Shown: positions 8,790 to 18,255 of the stretch, in pieces
How the letters are laid out: each line of letters starts with the position of its first letter
Numbering within the stretch: position 1 is the first letter of the stretch
NCBI GenBank assembly: GCA_027624035.1
Contig: JAQBUI010000001.1
Span: forward strand, 62,001-126,000
DNA from: Pseudomonadota bacterium
GTDB lineage: Bacteria; Pseudomonadota; Gammaproteobacteria; Pseudomonadales; Azotimanducaceae
Direction of reading: 5' to 3'
Length of the DNA: 64,000 nucleotides
Translations under genes and position numbers: made by a program
The notes under the pieces: generated by a model
Seen by the model: the letters and a program-made list of their open reading frames with translations, nothing else
Databases searched by the model: none
What the model was told of the DNA's origin: nothing

Positions 8790-9704
8790 ATGAACGCAAT
8801 ACTCCCCGATGTGTCGGTGATGGAAACCTCCGAGATCATGAGTCCACTGGCGTGGGTGGGAATGGAAAACATTGATCTTCCAGTGCAGATTGCCGAGGCT
8901 GACTGCCTGGAGAAAGTCCATGCATGCGTGGATGTGCAGGTTAATCTGCCAGCGGCTCATGTGAAGGGCATCCACATGTCCCGGCTCTATCAATTACTCG
9001 ATACCGTCGGTGCCGGCGGAGCGATCACTCCCGGTAACCTGTTGCAATTACTGCGAGCGATGATTGACAGCCACCTTGACTGTGGCACTGACAGCGCACG
9101 GTTGCAGCTTCGTTTCGATCTACTTGCGCGCCGGCCTGCGCTGGTGACGGAGGGTCTGGCTGGCTGGAATTCCTACCCTGTACAGCTCGACGCCAGCCTG
9201 GTCGGTCACACTTTTGGGTTGCGGGCGCGGGTGTCGGTGCCCTATTCCTCAACCTGCCCTTGCTCAGCCGCGCTGGCCAGACAGATCGTTGAACAACGTT
9301 TCCTGAACGATTTCGCCGAGGGAAATCCCGTGGATCGCCGCGTCGTCGCGGAGTGGCTGCGCGGGCATGCAACAGCCGCGACACCGCATAGCCAGCGCAG
9401 CGAGGCAAGCGTGTCCGTGGATATCCCGGCCAATGCCCCCACACTTGGACTGTTGCCACTCGTCGACCGGATAGAAAGAGCAGTCGGAACACCGGTGCAA
9501 ACAGCGGTCAAGCGAGCCGACGAACAGGCCTTCGCGGCGCTCAATGGTGAGAACCTGATGTTCGTGGAGGACGCGGCGCGTCGCATTGAGGCCTGCCTGA
9601 GCGTATACGCGCGCCCTCGCGTCAAGGTGCGCCACCTGGAAAGCCTGCATCCTCATGATGCGGTGGCTTGGGCCGCTCCACCCCAGGCAGCAATTCCCGC
9701 ATGA
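8790..9704 (+). CDS. folE2: GTP cyclohydrolase FolE2 (type IB), zinc-independent isozyme
   Basis: This 304-residue protein catalyses GTP to 7,8-dihydroneopterin triphosphate, the first step of folate synthesis. It replaces zinc-dependent FolE when zinc is scarce, because type IB enzymes can use Mn or Fe. Family motifs are all present: KGIHMSRLY (about residue 59), the metal-binding STCPCS with Cys156 and Cys158, TPHSQRS with His200, [11 protein letters not shown] and [10 protein letters not shown]. It is the first gene of the folE2-cysS-gammaCA-thrS-pyrC-hisI run and lies behind a Zur-box-like site. Its stop overlaps the cysS start (ATGA). FolE2 is one of the best-established members of Zur regulons. 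Confidence 0.97.
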   Translation: MNAILPDVSVMETSEIMSPLAWVGMENIDLPVQIAEADCLEKVHACVDVQVNLPAAHVKGIHMSRLYQLLDTVGAGGAITPGNLLQLLRAMIDSHLDCGTDSARLQLRFDLLARRPALVTEGLAGWNSYPVQLDASLVGHTFGLRARVSVPYSSTCPCSAALARQIVEQRFLNDFAEGNPVDRRVVAEWLRGHATAATPHSQRSEASVSVDIPANAPTLGLLPLVDRIERAVGTPVQTAVKRADEQAFAALNGENLMFVEDAARRIEACLSVYARPRVKVRHLESLHPHDAVAWAAPPQAAIPA

Positions 9705-11116
9705 ACGCCTCTATTTGCCTGCACAACACGCTGACGCGCAGAAAAGAGCCGTTCCAACCCGAACGACCCGAGCGGGTAACGATGTATGTATGTGGCCCTA
9801 CAGTCTACAGCTATGCCCATATCGGCAACGCCAGACCTGCCGTGGTGTTTGATGTGCTCGCACGCCTGCTGCGGCGCCGCTACCCGAAAGTGGTCTATGC
9901 CCGCAACTTCACCGACGTGGACGACAAGATCAACGCGGCTGCAGAGGCAGTCGGCGCCCCGATCGGTCAAATAGCCGATCGATTCATCAACGCCTATCAT
10001 GAAGACATGTGCGCCCTGGGCGTGCTGGCGCCCGATCTCGAACCTCGGGTGACCGAACACATTCCCGGGATCATCGAGATGATCCAGACCCTGATCACCC
10101 GCGGCCACGCCTATGTTGAACAGGGCCATGCGCTGTTTCACGTACCGTCCTATCCCGGGTATGGCCGGCTGTCAGGGCGCCGTCCGGAGGATATGATCGC
10201 CGGCGCCCGGGTGGAAGTGGCGCCCTACAAGCGCGACCCACTGGACTTCGTGTTGTGGAAGCCTTCCATATCCGAGCAACCGGGTTGGGACAGCCCTTGG
10301 GGCAGAGGTCGCCCCGGATGGCATATTGAATGCTCCGCCATGATCGGGCAGCACCTGGGCCACACCATCGACATTCATGGCGGTGGGCAGGACCTGATCT
10401 TCCCGCACCACGAAAACGAGATTGCCCAGGGCACCTGCGCTCACAACGCTGATTACTGCAAGACCTGGATACACAACAGCTTTGTCACGGTAGATGGGCA
10501 GAAAATGTCCAAGTCACTCGGCAATGTGCTGCTGGTGCGTGATCTGCTGGCACAGGCACCGGGTGAAGCGATCCGCCTGGCGCTGCTGTCCACGCACTAC
10601 CGGCGCCCACTGGACTGGACCGTACAGCGCCTTGCGGCAGCGCGCACAGTCGTGCAGCGCTTCTACACCGCACTGGAGAGAAGCACAGGCCTTGCCCCCG
10701 TGAAGTTCACCGAGCCCGATGCCACGGTATTGGCCGTCCTGCAGGACGATCTCAATGTTCCCGGCGCCCTGGTTCGTCTGCATGAGCTGCTGGTAAACCT
10801 GGAGCAGGCTGACACCGATGTCGCCCGGGCGCAGGCCAGGGATCATTTGCTTGCTTCCGCTGGATTGCTCGGGCTACTGCAACAGGTACCCCGCGCAGCG
10901 CTTGCCGCACTGCACCAGACAACACCGGGACGTGCCTTTCCGGTGCTGGGCACCGCTCGCATCGAAGCGCTCGTCGCAGAGCGCGAGCAAGCACGCCAGC
11001 AACGCGACTTCGCCCGCGCGGACGCGCTGCGCGACCAACTGGCCAGCGCCGGCGTGGTAGTGCATGACAGGCCGCAAGGAAGCACCTGGACCCTGACCAC
11101 GGAAGTGCCCGCATGA
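9701..11116 (+). CDS. cysS: Cysteinyl-tRNA synthetase (island paralogue)
   Basis: I use the ATG at 9701, which overlaps the folE2 stop as ATGA and gives the standard N-terminus ([12 protein letters not shown]). The 471-residue protein is full length. The first signature reads HIGN instead of HIGH; KMSKS is intact. The four zinc ligands known from E. coli CysRS are all kept: Cys in YVCGPTVY (Cys31), Cys in GWHIECSAM, and His and Glu in [10 protein letters not shown]. So this is not a zinc-free version by loss of ligands. A Zur-regulated second CysRS may supply fresh enzyme or have tighter zinc binding; that is inference. Confidence 0.93.
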   Translation: MNASICLHNTLTRRKEPFQPERPERVTMYVCGPTVYSYAHIGNARPAVVFDVLARLLRRRYPKVVYARNFTDVDDKINAAAEAVGAPIGQIADRFINAYHEDMCALGVLAPDLEPRVTEHIPGIIEMIQTLITRGHAYVEQGHALFHVPSYPGYGRLSGRRPEDMIAGARVEVAPYKRDPLDFVLWKPSISEQPGWDSPWGRGRPGWHIECSAMIGQHLGHTIDIHGGGQDLIFPHHENEIAQGTCAHNADYCKTWIHNSFVTVDGQKMSKSLGNVLLVRDLLAQAPGEAIRLALLSTHYRRPLDWTVQRLAAARTVVQRFYTALERSTGLAPVKFTEPDATVLAVLQDDLNVPGALVRLHELLVNLEQADTDVARAQARDHLLASAGLLGLLQQVPRAALAALHQTTPGRAFPVLGTARIEALVAEREQARQQRDFARADALRDQLASAGVVVHDRPQGSTWTLTTEVPA

Positions 11117-11182
11117 GACTCTGGCTCAGCAGGACGAGACGCCAGCCGAGGCTGTAGCCGCCAAATATAACCGGGAGCCCTC

Positions 11183-11743
11183 ATGATCCGCAAAAATCCA
11201 CGCGGCGACCTGCCGCAGATCCATCCCAGTGCCTTCGTGGACCCCACCGCCATCCTGTGCGGCAAGGTCATCATTGAGGAGAACGTTTTCATCGGCCCCT
11301 ATGCGGTGATCCGTGCCGACGAGACGGATGACGGCAGGAATATAGAGCCAATCGTGATCGGTGCCCATTCCAATATCCAGGACGGTGTGGTCATCCACTC
11401 CAAGTCCGGCGCCAGCGTCACCGTAGGCGAACGCACGTCCATTGCCCACCGCGCCATCGTTCACGGACCCTGCAGCATCGGTGACGGCGTGTTCATCGGC
11501 TTCAACAGCGTGCTGTTCAACTGTACCGTCGGGGATGGCTGTGTGGTGCGCTTCAACGCCGTAGTCGACGGCTGTGATCTGCCGTCAGGCTTCCACGTGC
11601 GCTCCACCGAACGCATCGGGCCGGAAACGGACCTGGCCTCGCTGCCGCAGGTCTTGCCGGACGCCAGCGAATTCTCCGAAGACGTGGCCCGCACCAACAA
11701 TGAGCTGGTGCTGGGCTACAAGCGCATCCAGAACGAGCTCTAA
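11183..11743 (+). CDS. Gamma-class carbonic anhydrase-like hexapeptide-repeat protein
   Basis: The 186-residue left-handed beta-helix protein keeps the three metal-binding histidines of the Cam type: His72 in VVIHSK, and His89 and His94 in SIAHRAIVHG. The repeating IGxxxxI hexapeptides cover residues 15-140, followed by a C-terminal helix. Archaeal Cam is known to work with Fe(II) or Co as well as Zn, so a gamma enzyme could replace the zinc-dependent beta class when zinc is short. The start has a clear GGGAG. It lies 3 bp before thrS in the operon. Carbonic anhydrase activity is not proven by sequence; many homologues are of unknown activity. Confidence 0.88.
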   Translation: MIRKNPRGDLPQIHPSAFVDPTAILCGKVIIEENVFIGPYAVIRADETDDGRNIEPIVIGAHSNIQDGVVIHSKSGASVTVGERTSIAHRAIVHGPCSIGDGVFIGFNSVLFNCTVGDGCVVRFNAVVDGCDLPSGFHVRSTERIGPETDLASLPQVLPDASEFSEDVARTNNELVLGYKRIQNEL

Positions 11744-11746
11744 ATC

Positions 11747-13780
11747 ATGACTGCCATCCCGTCTGACCAAGCCATTACTCTCACGCTACCGGATGGCTCG
11801 CAGCGCAGCTTCGACCGCCCGGTGACCATTACTGAAGTGGCCACCGCGATTAGCCCCGGCCTGGCCAGGAATACGGTAGCAGGTAAGGTGAATGGCCGAC
11901 TCGTGGATGCCTGCGACTTGATCAACCAGGATGCCACGCTGCAGATCATCACAGCCAGGGACCAGGAGGGGCTGGAGATCATTCGCCACTCCTGTGCTCA
12001 CTTGGTCGGCCATGCTGTCAAGCAGCTCTATCCGGCCGCAAAGATGGTGATAGGACCGGTCATCGACGAGGGCTTTTATTACGACATCGCCTGTGAGCGT
12101 CCCTTCACGCCCGAGGATCTGGCGGCCATCGAGCAGCGCATGCGCGAACTGGTTTCCACAGACTACGACGTCATCAAGACAATCACTCCACGCGACGAGG
12201 TCATTGCCGTCTTTCGCGAGCGCGGCGAAGACTACAAACTGCGCCTGATTGAAGACATGCCAGACGCAGCGGCCATGGGGCTGTACCACCACGAGGAGTA
12301 CGTGGATATGTGCCGCGGGCCGCACGTACCCAACACCCGCTTCCTGAAGCACTTCAAGTTGATCAGGCTGTCCGGAGCCTACTGGCGCGGCGATGCCAGG
12401 AACGAGCAGTTGCAGCGCATCTACGGCACCGCCTGGGCCGACAGAAAGCAGCTCCATGCCTACCTACAGCGAATCGAGGAAGCCGAGAAGCGGGATCATC
12501 GTAGGGTTGGGCGCGAGCTGGATCTGTTCCATTTCCAGGAAGAAGCGCCCGGCGCTGTGTTCTGGCATCCTCGCGGCTGGGTCGTTTTCCAGGAGCTGAT
12601 CGCCTATCTGCGCCGCCGCCAGCAAAGGGTCGGCTACGTCGAGGTCAATACGCCGGACCTGATGGATCGCAGCCTGTGGGAAATCTCCGGCCACTGGCAC
12701 AATTATCACGACCACATGTTCACCACTGAGACCGAGGACGACCGCGCCCTGGCGCTCAAGCCGATGAATTGCCCAGGCAGCGTACTACTGTACCGCCAAG
12801 GTATAAGGAGCTATCGCGATCTGCCCATCCGCATGGGTGAGTTCGGCAAGGTACATCGCTACGAACCCTCGGGGTCCCTGCATGGCCTGCTACGCGTGCG
12901 CCACTTCACCCAGGACGATGCGCATATCTACTGCACCCCGGCGCAAATGGATACCGAGTGCCGCGAGGTGGTGGCGCTGGTGCTGGATATCTACCGCCAG
13001 TTCGGCTTCGATGACGTACGCATCAAACTTTCCACCAGGCCCGATAATCGCATGGGCAGTGAAGCCACCTGGGACTTGCTCGAAGGGTCGCTGATTCAGG
13101 GGCTGGAGGCCATGGGGCTGCCATACCGAATCAACCCCGCTGAAGGCGCCTTCTACGGCCCCAAGCTGGAGTTCGTGCTGCGCGACGCCATCGGCCGCGA
13201 CTGGCAATGCGGAACCCTGCAGGTCGATATGAGCCTGCCCGAGCGCTTTGGCATCGAGTATGTGGATGAGGAGGGACAGCGCCAGCGCCCGGTCATGTTA
13301 CACCGCGCGCTGTTCGGTTCGCTGGAGCGATTCACGGGCATCCTGATCGAGCACCACGCCGGCAAGCTGCCCGTCTGGATGGCGCCGGTGCAAGCCATGG
13401 TACTGCCGATTACCGATGCGCATGCCGCCTACGCGCAAGACGTGGCGCACTGGCTGTGCGATGCCGGCCTGCGCGTCGAGACCGACCTGCGCAACGAGAA
13501 GATCGGCTACAAGATTCGCGAGCAGACCTTGCAGCGTATTCCTTTCCTTCTGGTGGTCGGGGCCAAGGAGGCGGCGTCCGGTCATGTCGCCATCCGCAGC
13601 CGGGACGGCCATGATTTGGGCGTGCTGACGCTGGAGCAGGCCCGACAGTGTCTGCTGGAAAAAGCGCAGGCGCCAGACCTGGCCACCCGCCGAGCCGAAC
13701 AGGAAGCCCTGCGACAACAGCTGGCTGCGCTCGGCACTGGTTCTGCAAACCTCGCGCCGGCACCGGAGGTGAGTGCTTGA
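11747..13780 (+). CDS. thrS: Threonyl-tRNA synthetase (island paralogue)
   Basis: The 677-residue enzyme is full length: TGS domain (1-62), editing domain with HSCAHL (His81, His85) and CRGPH (Cys189, His193), class II catalytic core with [13 protein letters not shown], and an anticodon domain near the C-terminus. The catalytic zinc ligands known from E. coli are kept (Cys342 in NCPG, His393 in DDAHIYC, His in [10 protein letters not shown]). It sits alone between gammaCA and pyrC rather than with infC-rpmI-rplT, which marks it as a second copy. As with CysRS, Zur control would raise the amount of a zinc enzyme. It carries a C-terminal extension of about 30 residues. Confidence 0.95.
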   Translation: MTAIPSDQAITLTLPDGSQRSFDRPVTITEVATAISPGLARNTVAGKVNGRLVDACDLINQDATLQIITARDQEGLEIIRHSCAHLVGHAVKQLYPAAKMVIGPVIDEGFYYDIACERPFTPEDLAAIEQRMRELVSTDYDVIKTITPRDEVIAVFRERGEDYKLRLIEDMPDAAAMGLYHHEEYVDMCRGPHVPNTRFLKHFKLIRLSGAYWRGDARNEQLQRIYGTAWADRKQLHAYLQRIEEAEKRDHRRVGRELDLFHFQEEAPGAVFWHPRGWVVFQELIAYLRRRQQRVGYVEVNTPDLMDRSLWEISGHWHNYHDHMFTTETEDDRALALKPMNCPGSVLLYRQGIRSYRDLPIRMGEFGKVHRYEPSGSLHGLLRVRHFTQDDAHIYCTPAQMDTECREVVALVLDIYRQFGFDDVRIKLSTRPDNRMGSEATWDLLEGSLIQGLEAMGLPYRINPAEGAFYGPKLEFVLRDAIGRDWQCGTLQVDMSLPERFGIEYVDEEGQRQRPVMLHRALFGSLERFTGILIEHHAGKLPVWMAPVQAMVLPITDAHAAYAQDVAHWLCDAGLRVETDLRNEKIGYKIREQTLQRIPFLLVVGAKEAASGHVAIRSRDGHDLGVLTLEQARQCLLEKAQAPDLATRRAEQEALRQQLAALGTGSANLAPAPEVSA

Positions 13781-15141
13781 CCGGCGTGGGCAACCCAGCC
13801 CGCCGGCTGCAACGCCGGCAGGCCGACCTGCTGGTGCGCGGCGGTACAGTGCTCACCCCCAATGGCGCGGAGCGTATCGACGTTGCCTGCCAAGCCGGCC
13901 GCATCGTCGCACTGGGTGATCTGCGCGCTACCTGGTGCGCCGAGGTAACCCTTGATGCCATCGGCCTGCACGTATTGCCGGGCATCATCGATAGCCAGGT
14001 GCATTTCCGCGAGCCAGGCCTGACCCACAAGGAAGACCTGGAAGCGGGTACCCGCGGTGCGGTGCTGGGCGGAGTCACTGCCGTCTTCGAGATGCCCAAT
14101 ACGAACCCGCTGACACTATGGGAGCGGGACCTGAAGACGAAACTGGACGCTGCACACGGCCGTGCCTGGTGTGACCACGCCTTCTACATCGGCGGCTCTG
14201 CGGTCAATGCGGAACAATTGGAATTGCTGGAGAGCCTGCCCGGCTGCGCAGGCGTCAAGGTCTTCATGGGCAGCTCCTTTGGCGACCTGCTGACGGACGA
14301 CGAAACAGTACTGCGCCGTATCCTGCGCCATGGCCGCCGCCGGTTGGCGGTGCATGCCGAAGACGAAGTCCGCCTGCGCGAGCGCAAGGCCTTGGTCGAG
14401 CCCGGAGGAGACGTGCGCCAACACCCCGTGTGGCGCGACGTGGAAAGTGCCCTCATGGCCACGCAGCGCATAGTGCGGCTGGCAGCTGAAACCGGCCGCC
14501 GCCTGCATGTATTGCACGTCTCCACCGCTGAGGAAATGGCTTTTCTGGCGGCACACAAGCGCCGTGTGACGGTGGAGGTCACACCTCATCATCTGACGAT
14601 GGTTGCGCCGGAATGCTACGAACGCCTGGGAAGCCTGGCGCAGATGAATCCTCCGGTACGCGAGCAGCGCCATCAGGATGCGTTGTGGCAGGCGATTCGC
14701 GACGGTGTGGTCGATGTGATCGGCAGCGACCACGCGCCTCACACACTGGAAGAGAAGGCCAAGCCCTACCCGCAGTCACCCAGCGGTATGACCGGGGTGC
14801 AGACCCTGCTTCCGCTGCTGCTCGACCACGTTGACACCGGCCGTCTGAGCCTGCAACGACTGGTGGATCTGAGCAGTGCCGGCCCGGCGCGTATCTTCGG
14901 CATTGAGGGCAAGGGCCGCATCGCGCTGGGCTTCGATGCCGACCTGACGCTTGTCGACCTGACCGCCCGCCGCACGATCCACAACGACTGGATCGCCAGC
15001 TGTAGCGGCTGGACACCCTACGACGGCAAGCGGATCACCGGCTGGCCTATCCACACCGTCGTGCGCGGCCAAGTCATGGTACGTGATGAAACCCTGGCCG
15101 GGCAGCCGCAGGGCGAACCCCTGCGTTTCCTGGAGGCGTAG
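13777..15141 (+). CDS. pyrC: Dihydroorotase-like amidohydrolase with an altered zinc ligand
   Basis: A TTG start at 13777 overlaps the thrS stop and has an excellent GGAGGTGA seven bases upstream; this gives 454 residues. The protein is a class I dihydroorotase (carbamoyl-aspartate to dihydroorotate, pyrimidine synthesis). The family motif normally reads D-x-H-x-H-FREPG; here it is [10 protein letters not shown], so the first zinc histidine is Gln74 while His76 stays. The other ligands appear present ([23 protein letters not shown]). Loss of one ligand fits a paralogue that works with fewer or other metals, or one with reduced activity. PyrC paralogues are known members of Zur-linked gene clusters. 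Confidence 0.92.
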   Translation: MTGVGNPARRLQRRQADLLVRGGTVLTPNGAERIDVACQAGRIVALGDLRATWCAEVTLDAIGLHVLPGIIDSQVHFREPGLTHKEDLEAGTRGAVLGGVTAVFEMPNTNPLTLWERDLKTKLDAAHGRAWCDHAFYIGGSAVNAEQLELLESLPGCAGVKVFMGSSFGDLLTDDETVLRRILRHGRRRLAVHAEDEVRLRERKALVEPGGDVRQHPVWRDVESALMATQRIVRLAAETGRRLHVLHVSTAEEMAFLAAHKRRVTVEVTPHHLTMVAPECYERLGSLAQMNPPVREQRHQDALWQAIRDGVVDVIGSDHAPHTLEEKAKPYPQSPSGMTGVQTLLPLLLDHVDTGRLSLQRLVDLSSAGPARIFGIEGKGRIALGFDADLTLVDLTARRTIHNDWIASCSGWTPYDGKRITGWPIHTVVRGQVMVRDETLAGQPQGEPLRFLEA

Positions 15142-15195
15142 TGGAAAAAAACCGATTGGCGGTCGTCTACCGCATGCTCATGCAGAGGAAAACCG

Positions 15196-15711
15196 ATGAT
15201 ATCCAAGCCTGAACCACCGCAGACCATGGACATACCCACAAAGGTGGAGCTTCATCCGCGAACATCCGTTGAACAAGTTGAGGAAGCACGGGAACTCGCG
15301 CCGAAATTCGACGAGCACGGACTGCTTACCTGCGTGACCACCGACGCAGCCAGTGGCGAAGTGCTGATGCTGGGCTACATGAATCGCGAGGCTCTGGAGC
15401 AAACCATCCTGACCGGGGAGGCCTATTACTGGAGTCGAAGCCGGAGCGTCCTGTGGCACAAGGGCGCGACTAGCGGGCTGACCCAGCACGTGGTCGAGAT
15501 GCGTATTGATGATGATCAGGATGCGGTCTGGTTGCGAGTACAACTGCAGGCGGGCACTCATGGCGGACCCGCCAGCTGCCATGTGGGTTACCGCAGCTGC
15601 TTCTATCGAGCCGTTGAGCCACGTACTGGCCGACTTCAGTTCGTTGAGACGGAGAAGACCTTTGAACCTGACCTGGTCTACGGCGACGCCCCCAATCCCA
15701 CGATCCTGTGA
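15196..15711 (+). CDS. hisI: Phosphoribosyl-AMP cyclohydrolase paralogue lacking one zinc cysteine
   Basis: The 171-residue protein catalyses the PR-AMP ring opening step of histidine synthesis. Canonical HisI binds zinc through three cysteines, in DCDxD and in CHxGxxSCF. Here the second motif is intact (SCHVGYRSCF, Cys128 and Cys135) but the first reads IDDDQD, with Asp106 replacing the cysteine. The N-terminus is about 35 residues longer than in E. coli. AGAGG precedes the ATG. It ends the folE2 operon and overlaps the convergent COG0523 gene by 34 bp. The substitution suggests changed metal affinity; activity without zinc is unproven. Confidence 0.93.
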   Translation: MISKPEPPQTMDIPTKVELHPRTSVEQVEEARELAPKFDEHGLLTCVTTDAASGEVLMLGYMNREALEQTILTGEAYYWSRSRSVLWHKGATSGLTQHVVEMRIDDDQDAVWLRVQLQAGTHGGPASCHVGYRSCFYRAVEPRTGRLQFVETEKTFEPDLVYGDAPNPTIL

Positions 15712-16748
15712 GTTGTGCATACAGGAACCGGAAGGGTGCTTTCTATCACCTGCCTGTCCAGTCCGCTGGTAATGAAGACGAAACGGGACTGCCGGCCCGC
15801 GTCTGGCCAGGCGGGCAACAGGACAACCGGGTGTACACTGTGCTGAACAATATGGATTACCGCTGGCGTCGCTTCCCCGCGAATGGCGACAATGCCCTTC
15901 AGGCGTAAAAGTCGCTCACCGCATAGATTCGCCAGCACCCCCAGCCAGTCGCGCAACTGCTCCCGATCAAAGGCAATATCCAGAGACAGGCAGAAGGAAT
16001 TGATGCGCGAGTTGTGAAGCTCTATGTGGTGATGCTCGTGAGTCGCGATAAGGTCATGCTGCCCTTCAGCAGCCAATGAGGCCTGCTGGATGGTGTTCGA
16101 ATACTGCCGGTTCGAGAAAGGCATGGGTATGGACAGAATGTCCGGTGCCAGCTCACCAGGGCTGAACCGATGCTGCACTGCGTCAGGGTTAATACTATGG
16201 AGCCTTGCGCTGACAGCACTAGCCGTTGTGCTTTTCGCCAGGTCGGACTTGGTCAACAACAAAGTATCAGCCAGCGCGATCTGTTTGACTGCCTCAGGAT
16301 AATGATCGAGAGTCTGCTCGGCGGTCACCAAATCGACCGTGGTGACAATACCGGCGAGTCGATAGTGTTTGGCAAGCGCGGGCTCATGTAACAGGGAATA
16401 GACGATAGGAGCCGGGTCGGCGATACCGGTTGTCTCTATGACCACCCTGTCGAACCAGCGTTGCCCGCCACGCGCGAAACGCCAGCGGGCATCCCGCAGT
16501 GTATGCACCAGGTCGTGGCGTATGGTGCAGCACAGGCAACCGTTATTCAGCTCTACGGTGACACCCTCGGCACTCTCTACCAACAGCAGGTGATCAAGCC
16601 CAATCTCACCAAACTCATTGATGATAACCAGTGTTCTGTCAGCGCCTTTCTGCCGCAGCAGCTGCTGCAACAAAGTCGTCTTGCCACTGCCCAGGAAACC
16701 GGTCAGCAGAGTAACGGGGATGCGGGAATCGTCAGGCCAGTGCTGCAT
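15678..16748 (-). CDS. COG0523 (CobW/ZNG1-like) GTPase, first paralogue
   Basis: The longest frame begins at 16919, but homology starts at the ATG at 16748 (MQHWPDDSRIPVTLLTGFLG), giving 356 residues. It has Walker A GFLGSGKTT, the metal-binding CxCC motif in NNGCLCCTIR, an ETTG segment (Walker B-like) and a TKSD base-recognition motif, then a His-rich linker (THEHHHIELH) and a CobW C-terminal domain. COG0523 GTPases load metal into client proteins; those in Zur regulons serve zinc. The gene is divergent from the second paralogue with a Zur-box-like site between, and convergent with hisI. Confidence 0.9.
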   Translation of the reverse strand: MQHWPDDSRIPVTLLTGFLGSGKTTLLQQLLRQKGADRTLVIINEFGEIGLDHLLLVESAEGVTVELNNGCLCCTIRHDLVHTLRDARWRFARGGQRWFDRVVIETTGIADPAPIVYSLLHEPALAKHYRLAGIVTTVDLVTAEQTLDHYPEAVKQIALADTLLLTKSDLAKSTTASAVSARLHSINPDAVQHRFSPGELAPDILSIPMPFSNRQYSNTIQQASLAAEGQHDLIATHEHHHIELHNSRINSFCLSLDIAFDREQLRDWLGVLANLCGERLLRLKGIVAIRGEATPAVIHIVQHSVHPVVLLPAWPDAGRQSRFVFITSGLDRQVIESTLPVPVCTTHRIVGLGASP

Positions 16749-16827
16749 GAGTGCGAGTCGATGGTAGCGAAATCGGCATGGGTTCTGACTGCTCCGGAGA
16801 AGGACAGCATCCTTGACTTTAACATGC

Positions 16828-16843
16828 GATGATATAGCATAAC
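16828..16843. promoter_or_regulatory. Putative Zur operator between two divergent COG0523 genes
   Basis: GATGATATAGCATAAC reads on the other strand as GTTATGCTATATCATC, matching the TTATG-N-TATA-N-CAT core of the other island sites. It lies 80 bp before the leftward start (16748) and about 70 bp before the rightward start (16912), so one operator could serve both genes. Confidence 0.68.
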
Positions 16844-16911
16844 ACTTTATCGTGCCAAGCCTTCCAGGGCAGCTTGGTGCTGCCTGCAAACCGCTACCAG
16901 GAGTCATCGCA

Positions 16912-18255
16912 ATGTCCATTCAGGGAAAAGTTCCCGTCAGTATCCTTACCGGCTTTCTTGGCTCCGGCAAAACAACCCTGCTCAACAGGATTTTGTCGGG
17001 TAATCACGGCAAGCGGATAGCTGTTATCGAGAACGAGTTCGGAGCAATCAACATCGATCATGGGCTGGTAATCAACGCCGATGAAGAAGTATTTGAAATG
17101 TCGAACGGCTGTCTCTGTTGCACGGTACGCGGAGACCTTATTCGAGTCCTGGGCAATCTCATCAAGCGTCGGGACAAGTTTGACTATGTGCTGGTGGAAA
17201 CGACCGGGCTGGCCGATCCCGGGCCGGTGGCGCAGACGTTTTTCATGGATGACGATATCCGGCGGGAGTTTGTCCTGGACGGTATCGTGACGCTGGTCGA
17301 CGCCGGCCACATCGACAAACAGCTCGGCAACAGCAAGGAAGCGGAGGAGCAGGTGGCCTTCGCCGACGTTATCCTGCTGAACAAGACAGACCTGCTGTCT
17401 GCTGCAGACCTGGACCTGCTGGAGGGCAGGATAAAAGGCATGAACAAAATGGCACGCGTGTATCGGAGCAGGCACGCCGATATTCCAGTTGAACGGGTGC
17501 TCGACCTGCGTGCCTTCGACCTTGATGAAACACTCTCGCGGCGTCCCACATTCCTGGAGCCGGAGTATCCCTTCGAGTGGAGTGGCATCTACGAGCTGGC
17601 CGCAGGGACATACACCCTGAGCCTTGGTGAGGGACCGGATCCAAGCATGTCTCTTGTGGTACTCCCGGCAGATAAAACCGACGAACCTGGCATGTTCGAT
17701 CTCGCTGAGCGCTGCGTGCGCTTGTATGCGCAGGACGCGGAGGCTGTGCTGGATGGAGAAGCCCTCGGCACAGAAACGCATTTGCGTCTTCAACTGCAGG
17801 AAGACGGTCGCAAGTCCTTTTCCCTGCTGCTCGATAGTCCGGCGCGGTTGGCCCTGTTCGCGCAACATACCGCCGAAGAGTTCGACCTGCGCCTGTTGAC
17901 GGAGGACGGGCACGCCGTGCCCTGCCAGGAGCGACTCTGGGTTGCGCAACATGAACATGACGCGGAGGTGACCTCGGTCTCGATAGAAATGCCGGGCGAT
18001 GCAGACGACACATTGATGAACAGCTGGCTGGGTACCCTGCTACGTGAGCAGGGGGAGGACATTTTCCGAATGAAAGGTTTTATCAGCATCGCCGGGGAGC
18101 CCCGTCGTATCGTCTTCCAGGGTGTGCACATGCTGTTTGACGCCCAGGCTGATCGCCCCTGGGGTAGTGAAGAGCGAAAGAACCAGTTGGTCTTTATCGG
18201 GCGCAATCTTGATGAACAGGCGATGCGCCGCGGTTTCGAAGCCTGCCTCGTATGA
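16912..18255 (+). CDS. COG0523 GTPase, second paralogue, with a long inserted domain
   Basis: The ATG at 16912 has AGGAG nine bases upstream; the product has 447 residues. The GTPase part shows GFLGSGKTT, NEFG, the CxCC motif in NGCLCCTVR, VETTG and LNKTD. A stretch of about 140 residues (roughly 230-370 of the mature frame) separates it from the CobW_C domain, which ends in RMKGFISIAGEPRRIVFQG. Within the insert is a beta-rich segment ending in WVAQHEHD. This longer type is distinct from the other two COG0523 proteins here. It overlaps the WD40 gene by 4 bp (ATGA), so the two are cotranscribed. Confidence 0.92.
   Translation: MSIQGKVPVSILTGFLGSGKTTLLNRILSGNHGKRIAVIENEFGAINIDHGLVINADEEVFEMSNGCLCCTVRGDLIRVLGNLIKRRDKFDYVLVETTGLADPGPVAQTFFMDDDIRREFVLDGIVTLVDAGHIDKQLGNSKEAEEQVAFADVILLNKTDLLSAADLDLLEGRIKGMNKMARVYRSRHADIPVERVLDLRAFDLDETLSRRPTFLEPEYPFEWSGIYELAAGTYTLSLGEGPDPSMSLVVLPADKTDEPGMFDLAERCVRLYAQDAEAVLDGEALGTETHLRLQLQEDGRKSFSLLLDSPARLALFAQHTAEEFDLRLLTEDGHAVPCQERLWVAQHEHDAEVTSVSIEMPGDADDTLMNSWLGTLLREQGEDIFRMKGFISIAGEPRRIVFQGVHMLFDAQADRPWGSEERKNQLVFIGRNLDEQAMRRGFEACLV

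Noticed and set aside
16894-18013. Long minus-strand ORFs opposite the second COG0523 gene
   Set aside because: Shadows of a strongly conserved gene on the other strand.
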